Translations under genes and position numbers: made by a program
Shown here: in pieces, positions 40,029 through 48,310 of the stretch
How positions within the stretch are numbered: the first letter of the stretch is position 1
Layout of the letters: the number at the start of each line of letters is the position of its first letter
The notes under the pieces: generated by a model
Database searches by the model: none
Told to the model about the DNA's origin: nothing
The model's input: the letters and a program-made list of their open reading frames with translations, nothing else
Assembly: GCA_900108205.1 (NCBI GenBank)
Contig: FNUU01000013.1
Span: 1 to 64,000 of the forward strand
Length of the DNA stretch: 64,000 bases
From: Eubacterium ruminantium
GTDB lineage: Bacteria > Bacillota > Clostridia > Lachnospirales > Lachnospiraceae
Direction: 5' to 3'

Positions 40029-40610
40029 CTATATACATAGTATTTTTATGATATTCTCAATCAGCGAAGCAATCATATCATCATAGTTATCTGCGATGAA
40101 TACCTTTCTCGTTGTCAGGCTGACTGCAATCAGCTTCATATAGTTACAAGCCAGCTTCCAATCGGGATTCCTGGCAGGTTTATCTATCATAGCGATTAAG
40201 GTGTGCATGGTTTCACTGTCATTTTCTTCATCTTCGATATATTTGTCAGCCCAGGAGGAAACAAGTCTTTTCTTCTCGGCATCACTCAGATAAGCAAATA
40301 CATTAGGATTTTCTGAGGACAACCATAGCAGGTAGTCTCTCAGAGAATCCTTTGTTAGTTTATTCCTGGTATTCAGATATGAAATCAGTTTATCCTTGGA
40401 ACGATTCCTTTCATGAATCATCATGTGATACATAAACTCTGACTTGTTTTCAAAGAGATTATAAAATGTTCCCTTGGCAATAAAAACCAGCTCTGTAAGC
40501 TTATCTATATTTACGGCTGCAAGTCCGCCTTCCTTAAGTAATTGAAATCCTTCGTCTAATAGTCTTTGACGCATATTATCTTTATTTTCCTCAGTAAAAA
40601 TCTTTGGCAT
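40029..40610 (-). CDS. TetR-family transcriptional regulator
   Basis: The 193-residue protein has an N-terminal helix-turn-helix: RQRLLDEGFQLLKEGGLAAV then IDKLTELVFIAKGTFYNLFE with the K-G-T-F-Y-N recognition helix of TetR proteins, then NKSEFMYHMM. The C-terminal ligand-binding helices are divergent. It is divergent from a GNAT gene, and the intergenic dyad at 40635 overlaps that gene's -35, so it is likely to repress both. Confidence 0.88.
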   Translation of the reverse strand: MPKIFTEENKDNMRQRLLDEGFQLLKEGGLAAVNIDKLTELVFIAKGTFYNLFENKSEFMYHMMIHERNRSKDKLISYLNTRNKLTKDSLRDYLLWLSSENPNVFAYLSDAEKKRLVSSWADKYIEDEENDSETMHTLIAMIDKPARNPDWKLACNYMKLIAVSLTTRKVFIADNYDDMIASLIENIIKILCI

Positions 40611-40634
40611 AGTATTACTCCGATCAAAAAATGA

Positions 40635-40666
40635 ATAATGACTCTGAAAATATTGAAAGTCATTAT
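40635..40666. promoter_or_regulatory. TetR operator and GNAT promoter
   Basis: ATAATGACT (40635-40643) and AGTCATTAT (40658-40666) form a 9-bp dyad with 14 bases between. On the plus strand TTGAAA (40653-40658), 16 bases, TATACT (40675-40680) forms a promoter, overlapping the right arm. Confidence 0.7.
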
Positions 40667-40711
40667 GGATGGATTATACTTGGATTCATTAGAATTTTCA
40701 AGGAGGATGAT

Positions 40712-41320
40712 ATGTTGAAGAAAGTAAAGCTATCAGATAAAGAAATGAGGGAATTTGCGGAGGTTTTTGCGGATTACAGCTATGGAGATAATGAAACTGG
40801 TATGGTACCATTATATCCGGGCTATCCTGACAAGACCAGACTGATCAATTATCTTATTGCAATAATCAGAACTGCTAATGAGTATAATGGTGTATATGCA
40901 ACATCAGACAGGAAAGAGGGTATTATTATACTGACCGATACAACACATCCTTATCCGGGTTCGGCTATGATAAAGATGATGTGGAGAATGATACGGGCTC
41001 TTGGAATAAAGAATTTCAGTAATATGATGAAAAAGTTCCAGGCGGGCGGGGCAAGTCTGGAAAAGAAATACCGGAAGAGTAAGAAGCAGTTTGTTCAGAT
41101 CGAACTGCTTGCTGTTAAGAAAGAGTATCAGGGGCAGGGCTTTATGCGACCGCTTGTTGAGACCGCGTTTGAGGTTGCAAGGAAGGGGAAGCTTCCTGTT
41201 ATAGTTACGACTGATGCTAAGATTAAAAAGGATAAATATGCTCATATCGGGATGAGCCACATAAATACAAGAAAACTGGGAGACAGGAGCTTCCTGTATG
41301 ATCTTGTGAGAGAAGCATAG
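40712..41320 (+). CDS. GNAT-family N-acetyltransferase
   Basis: The ~202-residue protein has the GNAT acetyl-CoA motif in IELLAVKKEYQGQGFMRPLV (Q-G-x-G-x-x) and a C-terminal HIGMSHINTRKLGDRSFLYD. An N-terminal segment of ~100 residues with MIKMMWRMIRALGIKNFSNM makes it longer than minimal GNAT enzymes; the layout is that of GNAT proteins acting on small toxic amines or drugs. AAGGAGG lies 5 bases before ATG 40712. It is divergently paired with TetR, typical of an inducible detoxification gene. Confidence 0.8.
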   Translation: MLKKVKLSDKEMREFAEVFADYSYGDNETGMVPLYPGYPDKTRLINYLIAIIRTANEYNGVYATSDRKEGIIILTDTTHPYPGSAMIKMMWRMIRALGIKNFSNMMKKFQAGGASLEKKYRKSKKQFVQIELLAVKKEYQGQGFMRPLVETAFEVARKGKLPVIVTTDAKIKKDKYAHIGMSHINTRKLGDRSFLYDLVREA

Positions 41321-41391
41321 TGATGGCGAAGTTGTAAAACTGATGGGGTATTTTGAGTGAATGCGTGATATATAATTTTTTCGTTACTTAT

Positions 41392-41429
41392 TTGTTGCTC
41401 TTTTGTTATTGCTTTTGAGATATTATACT
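41392..41429 (+). promoter_or_regulatory. giant-protein family promoter motif, copy C
   Basis: TTGTTGCTCTTTTGTTA (41392-41408), then GATATTATACT with a TATTAT hexamer at 41421, 29 bases from the motif start. A palindromic leader (41449-41518) lies between it and the gene. Confidence 0.7.
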
Positions 41430-41534
41430 GATAGATAAGATACCGAAGGAACTTTAGTTCCGCGGGTTTATCAGAAGAAAAACAAGCATGATCGAAACGA
41501 GTATTTTTTATAGATAAGATAACGGGAGGCTATT

Positions 41535-43940
41535 ATGGCGGAGAAAACAATAATCGGAAAAAGAAAAGAAGCATACAGGTCTGCGGAGAAGAAGTTTAAG
41601 AGAGATCAGGAGCTTAAGAATGCCTTTACGGCTCTTAATGCGGCTATCCCTGCGAGAAAAAGCAAAACTGCTATGACTCCTGAACAGATGAATAAACTTC
41701 GTGATGAGTATAAGAAAGTGATAAGTGTGTTATCTGAAAGAATGAAAGTTCTGATGGATAAGAAAAATGGTGATCCGACAGTGCTGGCAAAGCCTATTTC
41801 CAAGGAAGCTAAGGATAAGCTGAAGGTTGAATATGATTATATGGCTAAGATCAGAAAGACCATGAGCAAGGACCTGAAATATGTAGATTATTGTATCAAA
41901 GATAAAAAATATCCGACAGTATCACAGCTTTATGAGAACTCAAGATCCGAACAGGCGACTGTGGATCTGGCAAATGCGAAGAAATATGGACAGGGCATGA
42001 GTTCACGTTATGGAATCACTATTCCGGGTCCGGATGAAAAACCGGTAGAAGGATTTTTTACCATATCACGGAAGGGCAAGAATTATAATGACAGACAAGA
42101 AGAATTAAAACATCAGATGATCGATAAATATGGTGATGCTGCGCAGGATTTCTTCAAAGAAGATGCTATGACCATGATCAACGTTCTTATGTGTTCAGTA
42201 AACTATGCCAAAATGGGGATTTTTGAGAAGAGCAAGCTTCTTATCAGAGGACTTGAAACAGTTGATCTTAGTCTGGAACGGCTAAACATGAAGGAGACCA
42301 TAAGAAAACTCAGTAAGGATAAGAAGTACAGGAAGGTCCTTGACAGAGATACTGTCAGTAAGAGTATGAAGGCTGTTGATACATATCTGAAAACTCCTGA
42401 AAAATATAAGATTTTCGTTGAGTGTTTCCATGGGATTGCAAAGCTTCGAAATTCCATGGATATCAATGAAGAACTCGGAATAAATAATCTGTCCAAGGTT
42501 GATAAGAGAAATTCTGCCACGTCGATGGTAGCTGAAATGTTAGGCTGCAGTAAAGTGATCGTGAAGTCTAAAAATCTTCATGTTAAGGATCCAAAGACAG
42601 GTAAGATTACCATGGGAACCTTCATGGAGAAGGCAGAAGGAGTTGATTTTATCAGCACCAATCCTGAAGATATGGAGAAGTTTTCGAACCTGACACCTGA
42701 CAAGGTTGAAGGAAATATTCATCTTATCAAGGATATAGCCAATATTCAGATCAATGACTGGATTTGTGGAAACGCTGACAGGCATATGGGCAATATGTTT
42801 TATAAATTTGATGAGGCCGGAAGACTGGCGGGAGTTGTTGGTATAGATAATGATGCCAGCTTCGGAAAGAAGAATCATGGTACAGCGCTTAATGGTATTG
42901 AACTGAATAATCTGGGCATTATTCCTAAGGATACCTATGACAGACTTTGTAAAATGAATGCCGAAGAACTTAAAGTCATGCTTTATGGCTATGACCTGTC
43001 AAGTGCTGAGGTTAATAAGGCTGTTGAACGTCTTAATAAGTTGAAGAACAAGATCGAAACGGATAAAGAGTATTTCAAAGATAAGCCTATGGGATATGTT
43101 GAAGAAGGCAGGATCAAGGTAGTTACAGAAGATGAGATGGGTATGCTTTCAATCGTTGGCGAGCTTGGAAAAGCTGTGCCTGTTAAGGATTTGGAGAATA
43201 AGTCTAAGAAGCCGGCATATAAAAATCTCTTTGGAATGGTAAGAGAAATGTCTACCCAGGGCTACGGTGCATGGAAGTGTATTCATGACCTCAGGAAAGA
43301 TGTCTATGATAGTATCAGTGAAGTTAATGAGATCGGTAATGAAAACTTAGGTGATCTTGTTAAGAAGATGGATGAGTCCCAGAGAAAGACTCATAAGCCG
43401 TCTGAGCTTTTTATGACAGTCAGAAATGCTCTGAATGATTGCAGCAGATTTGTTAAAATGACCAGTAGCATTCTGGTTAATATTGATAAGAATGAATTCT
43501 TCAAGGTAAATGATATAAATTTAAATCAGCTCAGAGATAAGCTTGAAACTGCGGCAACAACTTGTGATACATATCTTGAAGGCAAGAATAAGGCTGAGAT
43601 TGATAGGAAATCTAAAACCAGCAATGCTTATATCAGATATAATCTTGTGGATGAATCGAAGAAGAATATTCAAAAAATACTAAGTGCTCTTGATAAGATT
43701 GTCGATAAGAGTCAGAGGATGATCGAGAAGGATGAAAAACGTCGTGAGATGAGAGATATAAGCGCAAAAGAAGAAATAAATATTTATTCTGCGGTGCATG
43801 AGAAAAATATGCGACTTGCCAATAATGAGATCAAAGTGGCGGCAGCCAGGGAGAATCCACAGAATAATGCACAAAATGGTAAGGTTAATGACGTAAAAAA
43901 TAAGCAGACTGGAACTAAGAGTTTTAAGAAGATTAAATAA
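41535..43940 (+). CDS. giant protein 2: PI3/PI4-kinase-like protein, 801 aa
   Basis: This is a paralogue of giant protein 1. Residues 1-150 are charged helices; ~165-300 contain the N-lobe-like segment (EGFFTISRKGKNYND); ~320-450 hold RNSATSMVAEMLGC, the catalytic loop GNADRHMGNMFY (Asp415, Asn420) and GIDNDASFG (Asp438), as in PI3/PI4 and HipA-type kinases. The helical module (THKPSELFMTVRNALNDCSR ... YLEGKNK) spans ~620-716, and the C-terminus is a coiled coil ending in an Asn/Lys-rich tail. No signal peptide or membrane helix. ACGGGAGG precedes the ATG. A 24-bp hairpin terminator closes the unit. Confidence 0.75.
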   Translation: MAEKTIIGKRKEAYRSAEKKFKRDQELKNAFTALNAAIPARKSKTAMTPEQMNKLRDEYKKVISVLSERMKVLMDKKNGDPTVLAKPISKEAKDKLKVEYDYMAKIRKTMSKDLKYVDYCIKDKKYPTVSQLYENSRSEQATVDLANAKKYGQGMSSRYGITIPGPDEKPVEGFFTISRKGKNYNDRQEELKHQMIDKYGDAAQDFFKEDAMTMINVLMCSVNYAKMGIFEKSKLLIRGLETVDLSLERLNMKETIRKLSKDKKYRKVLDRDTVSKSMKAVDTYLKTPEKYKIFVECFHGIAKLRNSMDINEELGINNLSKVDKRNSATSMVAEMLGCSKVIVKSKNLHVKDPKTGKITMGTFMEKAEGVDFISTNPEDMEKFSNLTPDKVEGNIHLIKDIANIQINDWICGNADRHMGNMFYKFDEAGRLAGVVGIDNDASFGKKNHGTALNGIELNNLGIIPKDTYDRLCKMNAEELKVMLYGYDLSSAEVNKAVERLNKLKNKIETDKEYFKDKPMGYVEEGRIKVVTEDEMGMLSIVGELGKAVPVKDLENKSKKPAYKNLFGMVREMSTQGYGAWKCIHDLRKDVYDSISEVNEIGNENLGDLVKKMDESQRKTHKPSELFMTVRNALNDCSRFVKMTSSILVNIDKNEFFKVNDINLNQLRDKLETAATTCDTYLEGKNKAEIDRKSKTSNAYIRYNLVDESKKNIQKILSALDKIVDKSQRMIEKDEKRREMRDISAKEEINIYSAVHEKNMRLANNEIKVAAARENPQNNAQNGKVNDVKNKQTGTKSFKKIK

Positions 43941-43999
43941 CAAGCTGTGTGGTTCTGATCCGATATTAGAATCAAAAACCATCATAATCCATTATACAT

Positions 44000-44054
44000 A
44001 ACAGAAGCTATATTATGAGAAGCGGTTTTTGCTTCTCATAATATAGCTTCTGTT
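44000..44054. terminator. bidirectional terminator, 24-bp perfect hairpin
   Basis: AACAGAAGCTATATTATGAG plus AAGC (44000-44023) is perfectly repeated in inverse at 44031-44054 with loop GGTTTTT, between convergent genes. Confidence 0.9.
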
Positions 44055-44067
44055 TTTATCATACATT

Positions 44068-44784
44068 TTAATCGATATATACTCCGTTCCAGAAATATTG
44101 TCTTGTGATATTGCCGGTTTTAGCGTCAACGCGGATCTCGCTATATTTGTTCAGTCTGAAGGAATAATACAGTTCGTCTGCTTCTGTATCGTACTCAAGA
44201 CGATAGGTTCCGCTGATAGGAGTTGTGTCCTTAGGACTGAAGAACATCTGGTTTCGGTTCTGTTCGGCAAGCTCAAGCACTTTGTCAAAAAGCTCCTGAG
44301 GAGGAATAAGATCCGAAGTATCAAGCTGTGATAAAGGCATGGCTCTGCCGGTCGGACTGATATAAGAGTTATTATTGTCACTCCTATAAAATACATTAGG
44401 GATTATCGCACCGTTCAGATACTGATATGCATTCACGCTTGGTTCGCCGCTTATGCTGAGTGTATTGAATCCGCATATATAAAGATCGTCTCCGGTGTGC
44501 TTGTCCAGAAAGCTGAGATATGCGATCATATCCTCCTTCTCGGTGTCATCCATATTACGTTTTTCCCAAAGCATGTCACTATAATAGATGTGTTTGCCGA
44601 GCTTTTGGATGTTTTCCGGCTGTAGAGGGCCGGTGAATTCAGATTTATCAATATACGTGGTACCGTCGTTTTCATTTTTATTTTTCAGGGTTTTTGGTAT
44701 GACAAGTGTACCCGCAGCGATAAAACCTCCGGCGAGAATTATGATGGTCAGTATTATCAGGATATTCTTCTTTTTATCTTGCAT
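44068..44784 (-). CDS. membrane-anchored protein with C-terminal PepSY-like segment
   Basis: The 238-residue protein has an N-terminal membrane anchor (ILIILTIIILAGGFIAAGTL) and an extracytoplasmic domain. The end, TYRLEYDTEADELYYSFRLN then EIRVDAKTGNITRQYFW, resembles a PepSY repeat (strand pair with D-A-x-T-G-x-I). PepSY domains often inhibit peptidases or act in envelope homeostasis. The middle region is unknown. It converges with giant protein 2 and shares its terminator; its start is divergent from the 45,089 operon. Confidence 0.65.
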   Translation of the reverse strand: MQDKKKNILIILTIIILAGGFIAAGTLVIPKTLKNKNENDGTTYIDKSEFTGPLQPENIQKLGKHIYYSDMLWEKRNMDDTEKEDMIAYLSFLDKHTGDDLYICGFNTLSISGEPSVNAYQYLNGAIIPNVFYRSDNNNSYISPTGRAMPLSQLDTSDLIPPQELFDKVLELAEQNRNQMFFSPKDTTPISGTYRLEYDTEADELYYSFRLNKYSEIRVDAKTGNITRQYFWNGVYID

Positions 44785-44926
44785 GATATTTCCCCTTTGT
44801 ATTTTCTTTGATGGCGTATTTTCAGACGTGTTTTCACGGCATCTATAGGAATATACGTTTGAAATAGACTGTTTTATGGAAAGTATTTGGTTAAGTATAT
44901 AAATTTTTTAATGTTTTTTGATTTGT

Positions 44927-44961
44927 TTGTAGCGGTTTTGTTGCACCTGATATGCTAAAGT
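44927..44961 (+). promoter_or_regulatory. giant-protein family promoter motif, copy E (diverged)
   Basis: TTGTAGCGGTTTTGTTG (44927-44943), then TAAAGT at 44956, 29 bases from the motif start. It differs from the consensus at three positions. It precedes the operon of giants 3 and 4. Confidence 0.55.
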
Positions 44962-45088
44962 GTCCTCAAGCTTTAAATAAAGAGAAACTCGAATAAGTAA
45001 GGTTGCAAATGCACCGGTAAAAGGATAGTATCTAGTATATAAGATGACAATATGGTAAAGACCTAAGAAATGGTCGGGAGGAAAAAAT

Positions 45089-48000
45089 ATGCCTAAATTA
45101 ACAGCAAACCAGAAGATAACATTTAAACAGAATGTAAACGATATTATAGAAGCTAAACCATTTGATAAGCTTATTTCGACACTGGGTCCGAAGGGCAAGC
45201 TTGAGGAAACCTTCTCACTTCAGAAGGAATATAACGAGATAGAGATGGATATTCCTAAGGGGCTGGACGAAAATATGGTTACAGCCATAATCATCGGCGC
45301 CATGATGGATTCGAAAGTAAATGGAATCGACGATTGGCAGCTCACCGCATCAAGTCCTGATGTCAGAAAACCGATTGATTCCAATCAGAATTATGTAATT
45401 GATAATGTGGCCATAAGTGACAAGAGAGGAAAGCATTTTGATCCGATAATCGTAGAGGCAAGAAAGAAAGCAAAAGCGGCTCTTGAAGCCTTTAAGAATA
45501 ATGACCCTGAGCCTGCAAAAGCGTTCCTGCAGAATTACATAGATTTTGAAGCAAGAAATATGGTCAATATAAAATTTGTCAACACTAAGGCTTTTCTCTA
45601 TGGTAATTATAACAGTCGTCACGATAATTATATTGAGGGCGTGTCGCTTGCAACTACCGTGATGGGGAAGCCACCATTTAATGTTATGCCTGAAAATGTT
45701 ACTCCGATCCAGACAGCAAGGCTTCAGAGCTACGGAGAGCAGGTTAAAGCTTTTGATCAGGCGGCAAGACAGAGACACAGCCTTGTCAATGATCTAAATA
45801 TGCTTTCCAACAATATAAAGGCTGAGAGGGCGGCTGATTTTCTCTTTAATCTCTATGTTTCAAACATAAGTGCATGTATGGATGACAGAGAAAACAAGAT
45901 GAAAAACAAAATCTTCTACGGTTATATCAAGCAGCTTGGCGGTCCTGATGGTTTGGGTGATGACCCTGAAGAGAATATGGCAGCGGGAAGTATTCTTTCC
46001 GATGACAAAAATATCGCATACGCTTATGAGGATCTGAATCAAATCATTAAGGAGAATACCATAGGAAATATTGATGCCATCCTTGCATCACCGGGAGGCT
46101 ATGACAAGCTTAAGAGACTTTACATATCTTCAATTAAGAAGTCTCCGGAATATGCGGCTATCGTAAATGCCGCAACTGAGGCGGATATGATCGATGCCAT
46201 AAGTGATGCCGAGAGTGCGTGCGCCGTAAATCTTACTGATAAATTTAAGAGTGTCAAGCTTCCTGATATGGCTTCACCTTTAAATAAGGCTCAGAGAGAA
46301 AAGTTTGATCAAGATGTTCAGAAAATCAGAAATACTGTTGAGAAGGGCATAGGGGATATTATTAAAAGGAGAAATGCCGCAAATGCTCTTTATATGAATG
46401 GTATTGAAACCGATAATATGCAGAATAATGCAGTTTGCATCAATGAACTGGTTGAAAACATCAAGGGTGTTAACAAGAGAGGCGGTTCCCAGAATTTCAA
46501 GGATATGTATGAAGCTCTCAAGGAATTCAGGGATTATGCCAAGAAGCTTGCTGATAGTAAGAGATCACCTTCTGCTGCAGAGCTGCAGAAATATATAGAT
46601 CTTGGTGAGAAGGTAGGTAATCTTGCATCTCACTATCTGGATCACAAGACTAAGATCAATTCAACATATGCTGAGAACAGAGTCAGGGCTGTCAACAGGC
46701 TTATTAAGAACCTGGCTGTAAATCTTGCATCAGCCAGAGGGCTTAAGGAAGAATGCCTGAAGAAGGATCTGGGAGCAGATTATAAGGCATATAAAGAATC
46801 CACTAAATATTCACCGCTCGTTGATGAAGCTACAGTACAGTCTTTTCGTTCGAAACAATACACAACATACAGGAGTATGCCAAAATCCGGAGCATCATAC
46901 AGTATGAACAGAATGGCCGTTTACTCGGTGTCACTTATGGCACTTGCCGTTACCGGAGACTATTCTATTGATGATCTTATGGATCCGTCAAAGTTTCAGA
47001 ATGAAAAGTCTCTGATGTTTGACAAGGTTGTTGAGAAGATGACATATGTTACTCCTGAGAATCAGAAGTGGATCGCTGAGATGATGGTCAAGGGTATGGA
47101 GAAGACCAGAGTTATGGTAGATGAGAAGATGAAGACGCTTGATTTCACAGATCCAAAGATATTTGAAAGCGATACAATGAAGAAGATCACAGCTTTTTCA
47201 ATGTACAGATTTGATATCTGGCAGGAGGTTGAACATTGCAAGAATGAAGCTGAAGAATTTATAAAGGAACTTCATCCTGAGATACCGAACTACAGGGCAT
47301 ACAGTGAAAAGATAAGAAATGATGTCGGTATGCTCGGAACAATCAGAGCCGACGAAGACAAGAGAGACAAGTATATCAGGATGTTCATGGAGGAAGCATT
47401 CCCTGAAGACAGCACAAAAGCTGCTAATCTCATTGGTGAAATACTGAACAATGCGATTGAAAGTGAACTGATGCGAAGATCCGTTGCTGATAAGATGAAA
47501 AACGGAAATAATGTCGAGTATTCAAAAGTCGATGACAGAATGGAAGGAATACTCCTGAACAGTGCAAGTCTAACATTTAAGACGGAAATGGGCGATAAGC
47601 TTACAAGAATTTATGAAAAGCATCCTGAGCTTTTGAGAGAGCATCTCGCTTCGATGATGAATGGAGAGTATTTCAAGGATATTAAAGTTAAGGTAGATAT
47701 GACCAGTCCGAATCCGGTTGAGATAACGGGCATGAATGATCTCCTTGAGAAGGTTAAGACCGACAGCTTCATGAAGGAAGCTGAAGAAGCAACCGTAAGA
47801 CTTGAGACTCAGAAATACAAGAATAGGGAGGATTTCTTTAGGGATTCTGCTCTTGCAATAACCGGAGGTGTTTACAAGGTTAGCGGAAAGCTTCCTAAGA
47901 AGACCGAAACAGGAAAGGTTACATCACTTCAGGATTATGCCGAGGCTCAGTTTAACAGCCAGACATTCAGAAACTCTCTTCTCAGCACCAAAGAGCCTAA

Positions 48001-48193
48001 GAAGATGAAGAATCCTAAGTCGATCGCTGCAACAGCCAGAAATCCGGAGAAGATCAGAGAAATCATCAAGGCGGCTAACAAAAAAGAACTTGCCAAACTG
48101 CAGGCGAACGGACCTGAGGTTCTTAAGGATAACCCACAGGCAAGGCCGAGAAACAGAAGAGTTGAAGGCGCCGGAATGGGGAAGAAGAAGTAA
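45089..48193 (+). CDS. giant protein 3: helical protein of unknown function, 1034 aa
   Basis: I recognise no enzymatic domain. The protein is soluble and helical, with an N-terminal ~60 residues (QKITFKQNVNDIIEAKPFDK), a helical-module segment at ~467-542 (SQNFKDMYEALKEFRDYAKK ... HYLDHKTKINSTYAENRVRA), and a basic tail rich in Arg, Lys, Pro and Asn. There is no kinase DRHxGN site. CGGGAGG precedes the ATG, and giant 4 follows after 117 bases with no terminator, so the two are probably co-transcribed. The shared promoter motif (copy E) upstream ties it to the kinase-like genes. Confidence 0.65.
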   Translation: MPKLTANQKITFKQNVNDIIEAKPFDKLISTLGPKGKLEETFSLQKEYNEIEMDIPKGLDENMVTAIIIGAMMDSKVNGIDDWQLTASSPDVRKPIDSNQNYVIDNVAISDKRGKHFDPIIVEARKKAKAALEAFKNNDPEPAKAFLQNYIDFEARNMVNIKFVNTKAFLYGNYNSRHDNYIEGVSLATTVMGKPPFNVMPENVTPIQTARLQSYGEQVKAFDQAARQRHSLVNDLNMLSNNIKAERAADFLFNLYVSNISACMDDRENKMKNKIFYGYIKQLGGPDGLGDDPEENMAAGSILSDDKNIAYAYEDLNQIIKENTIGNIDAILASPGGYDKLKRLYISSIKKSPEYAAIVNAATEADMIDAISDAESACAVNLTDKFKSVKLPDMASPLNKAQREKFDQDVQKIRNTVEKGIGDIIKRRNAANALYMNGIETDNMQNNAVCINELVENIKGVNKRGGSQNFKDMYEALKEFRDYAKKLADSKRSPSAAELQKYIDLGEKVGNLASHYLDHKTKINSTYAENRVRAVNRLIKNLAVNLASARGLKEECLKKDLGADYKAYKESTKYSPLVDEATVQSFRSKQYTTYRSMPKSGASYSMNRMAVYSVSLMALAVTGDYSIDDLMDPSKFQNEKSLMFDKVVEKMTYVTPENQKWIAEMMVKGMEKTRVMVDEKMKTLDFTDPKIFESDTMKKITAFSMYRFDIWQEVEHCKNEAEEFIKELHPEIPNYRAYSEKIRNDVGMLGTIRADEDKRDKYIRMFMEEAFPEDSTKAANLIGEILNNAIESELMRRSVADKMKNGNNVEYSKVDDRMEGILLNSASLTFKTEMGDKLTRIYEKHPELLREHLASMMNGEYFKDIKVKVDMTSPNPVEITGMNDLLEKVKTDSFMKEAEEATVRLETQKYKNREDFFRDSALAITGGVYKVSGKLPKKTETGKVTSLQDYAEAQFNSQTFRNSLLSTKEPKKMKNPKSIAATARNPEKIREIIKAANKKELAKLQANGPEVLKDNPQARPRNRRVEGAGMGKKK

Positions 48194-48310
48194 TTGAATT
48201 GACAACATACATCGAATAAGAACAAACAGATTCAGCCTAAGGTACAAAAGAGCATCCAGGAGGGTATAAAAAAATAGTGATTATTCACAAGGGATAGAGG
48301 AGATAAAAAA

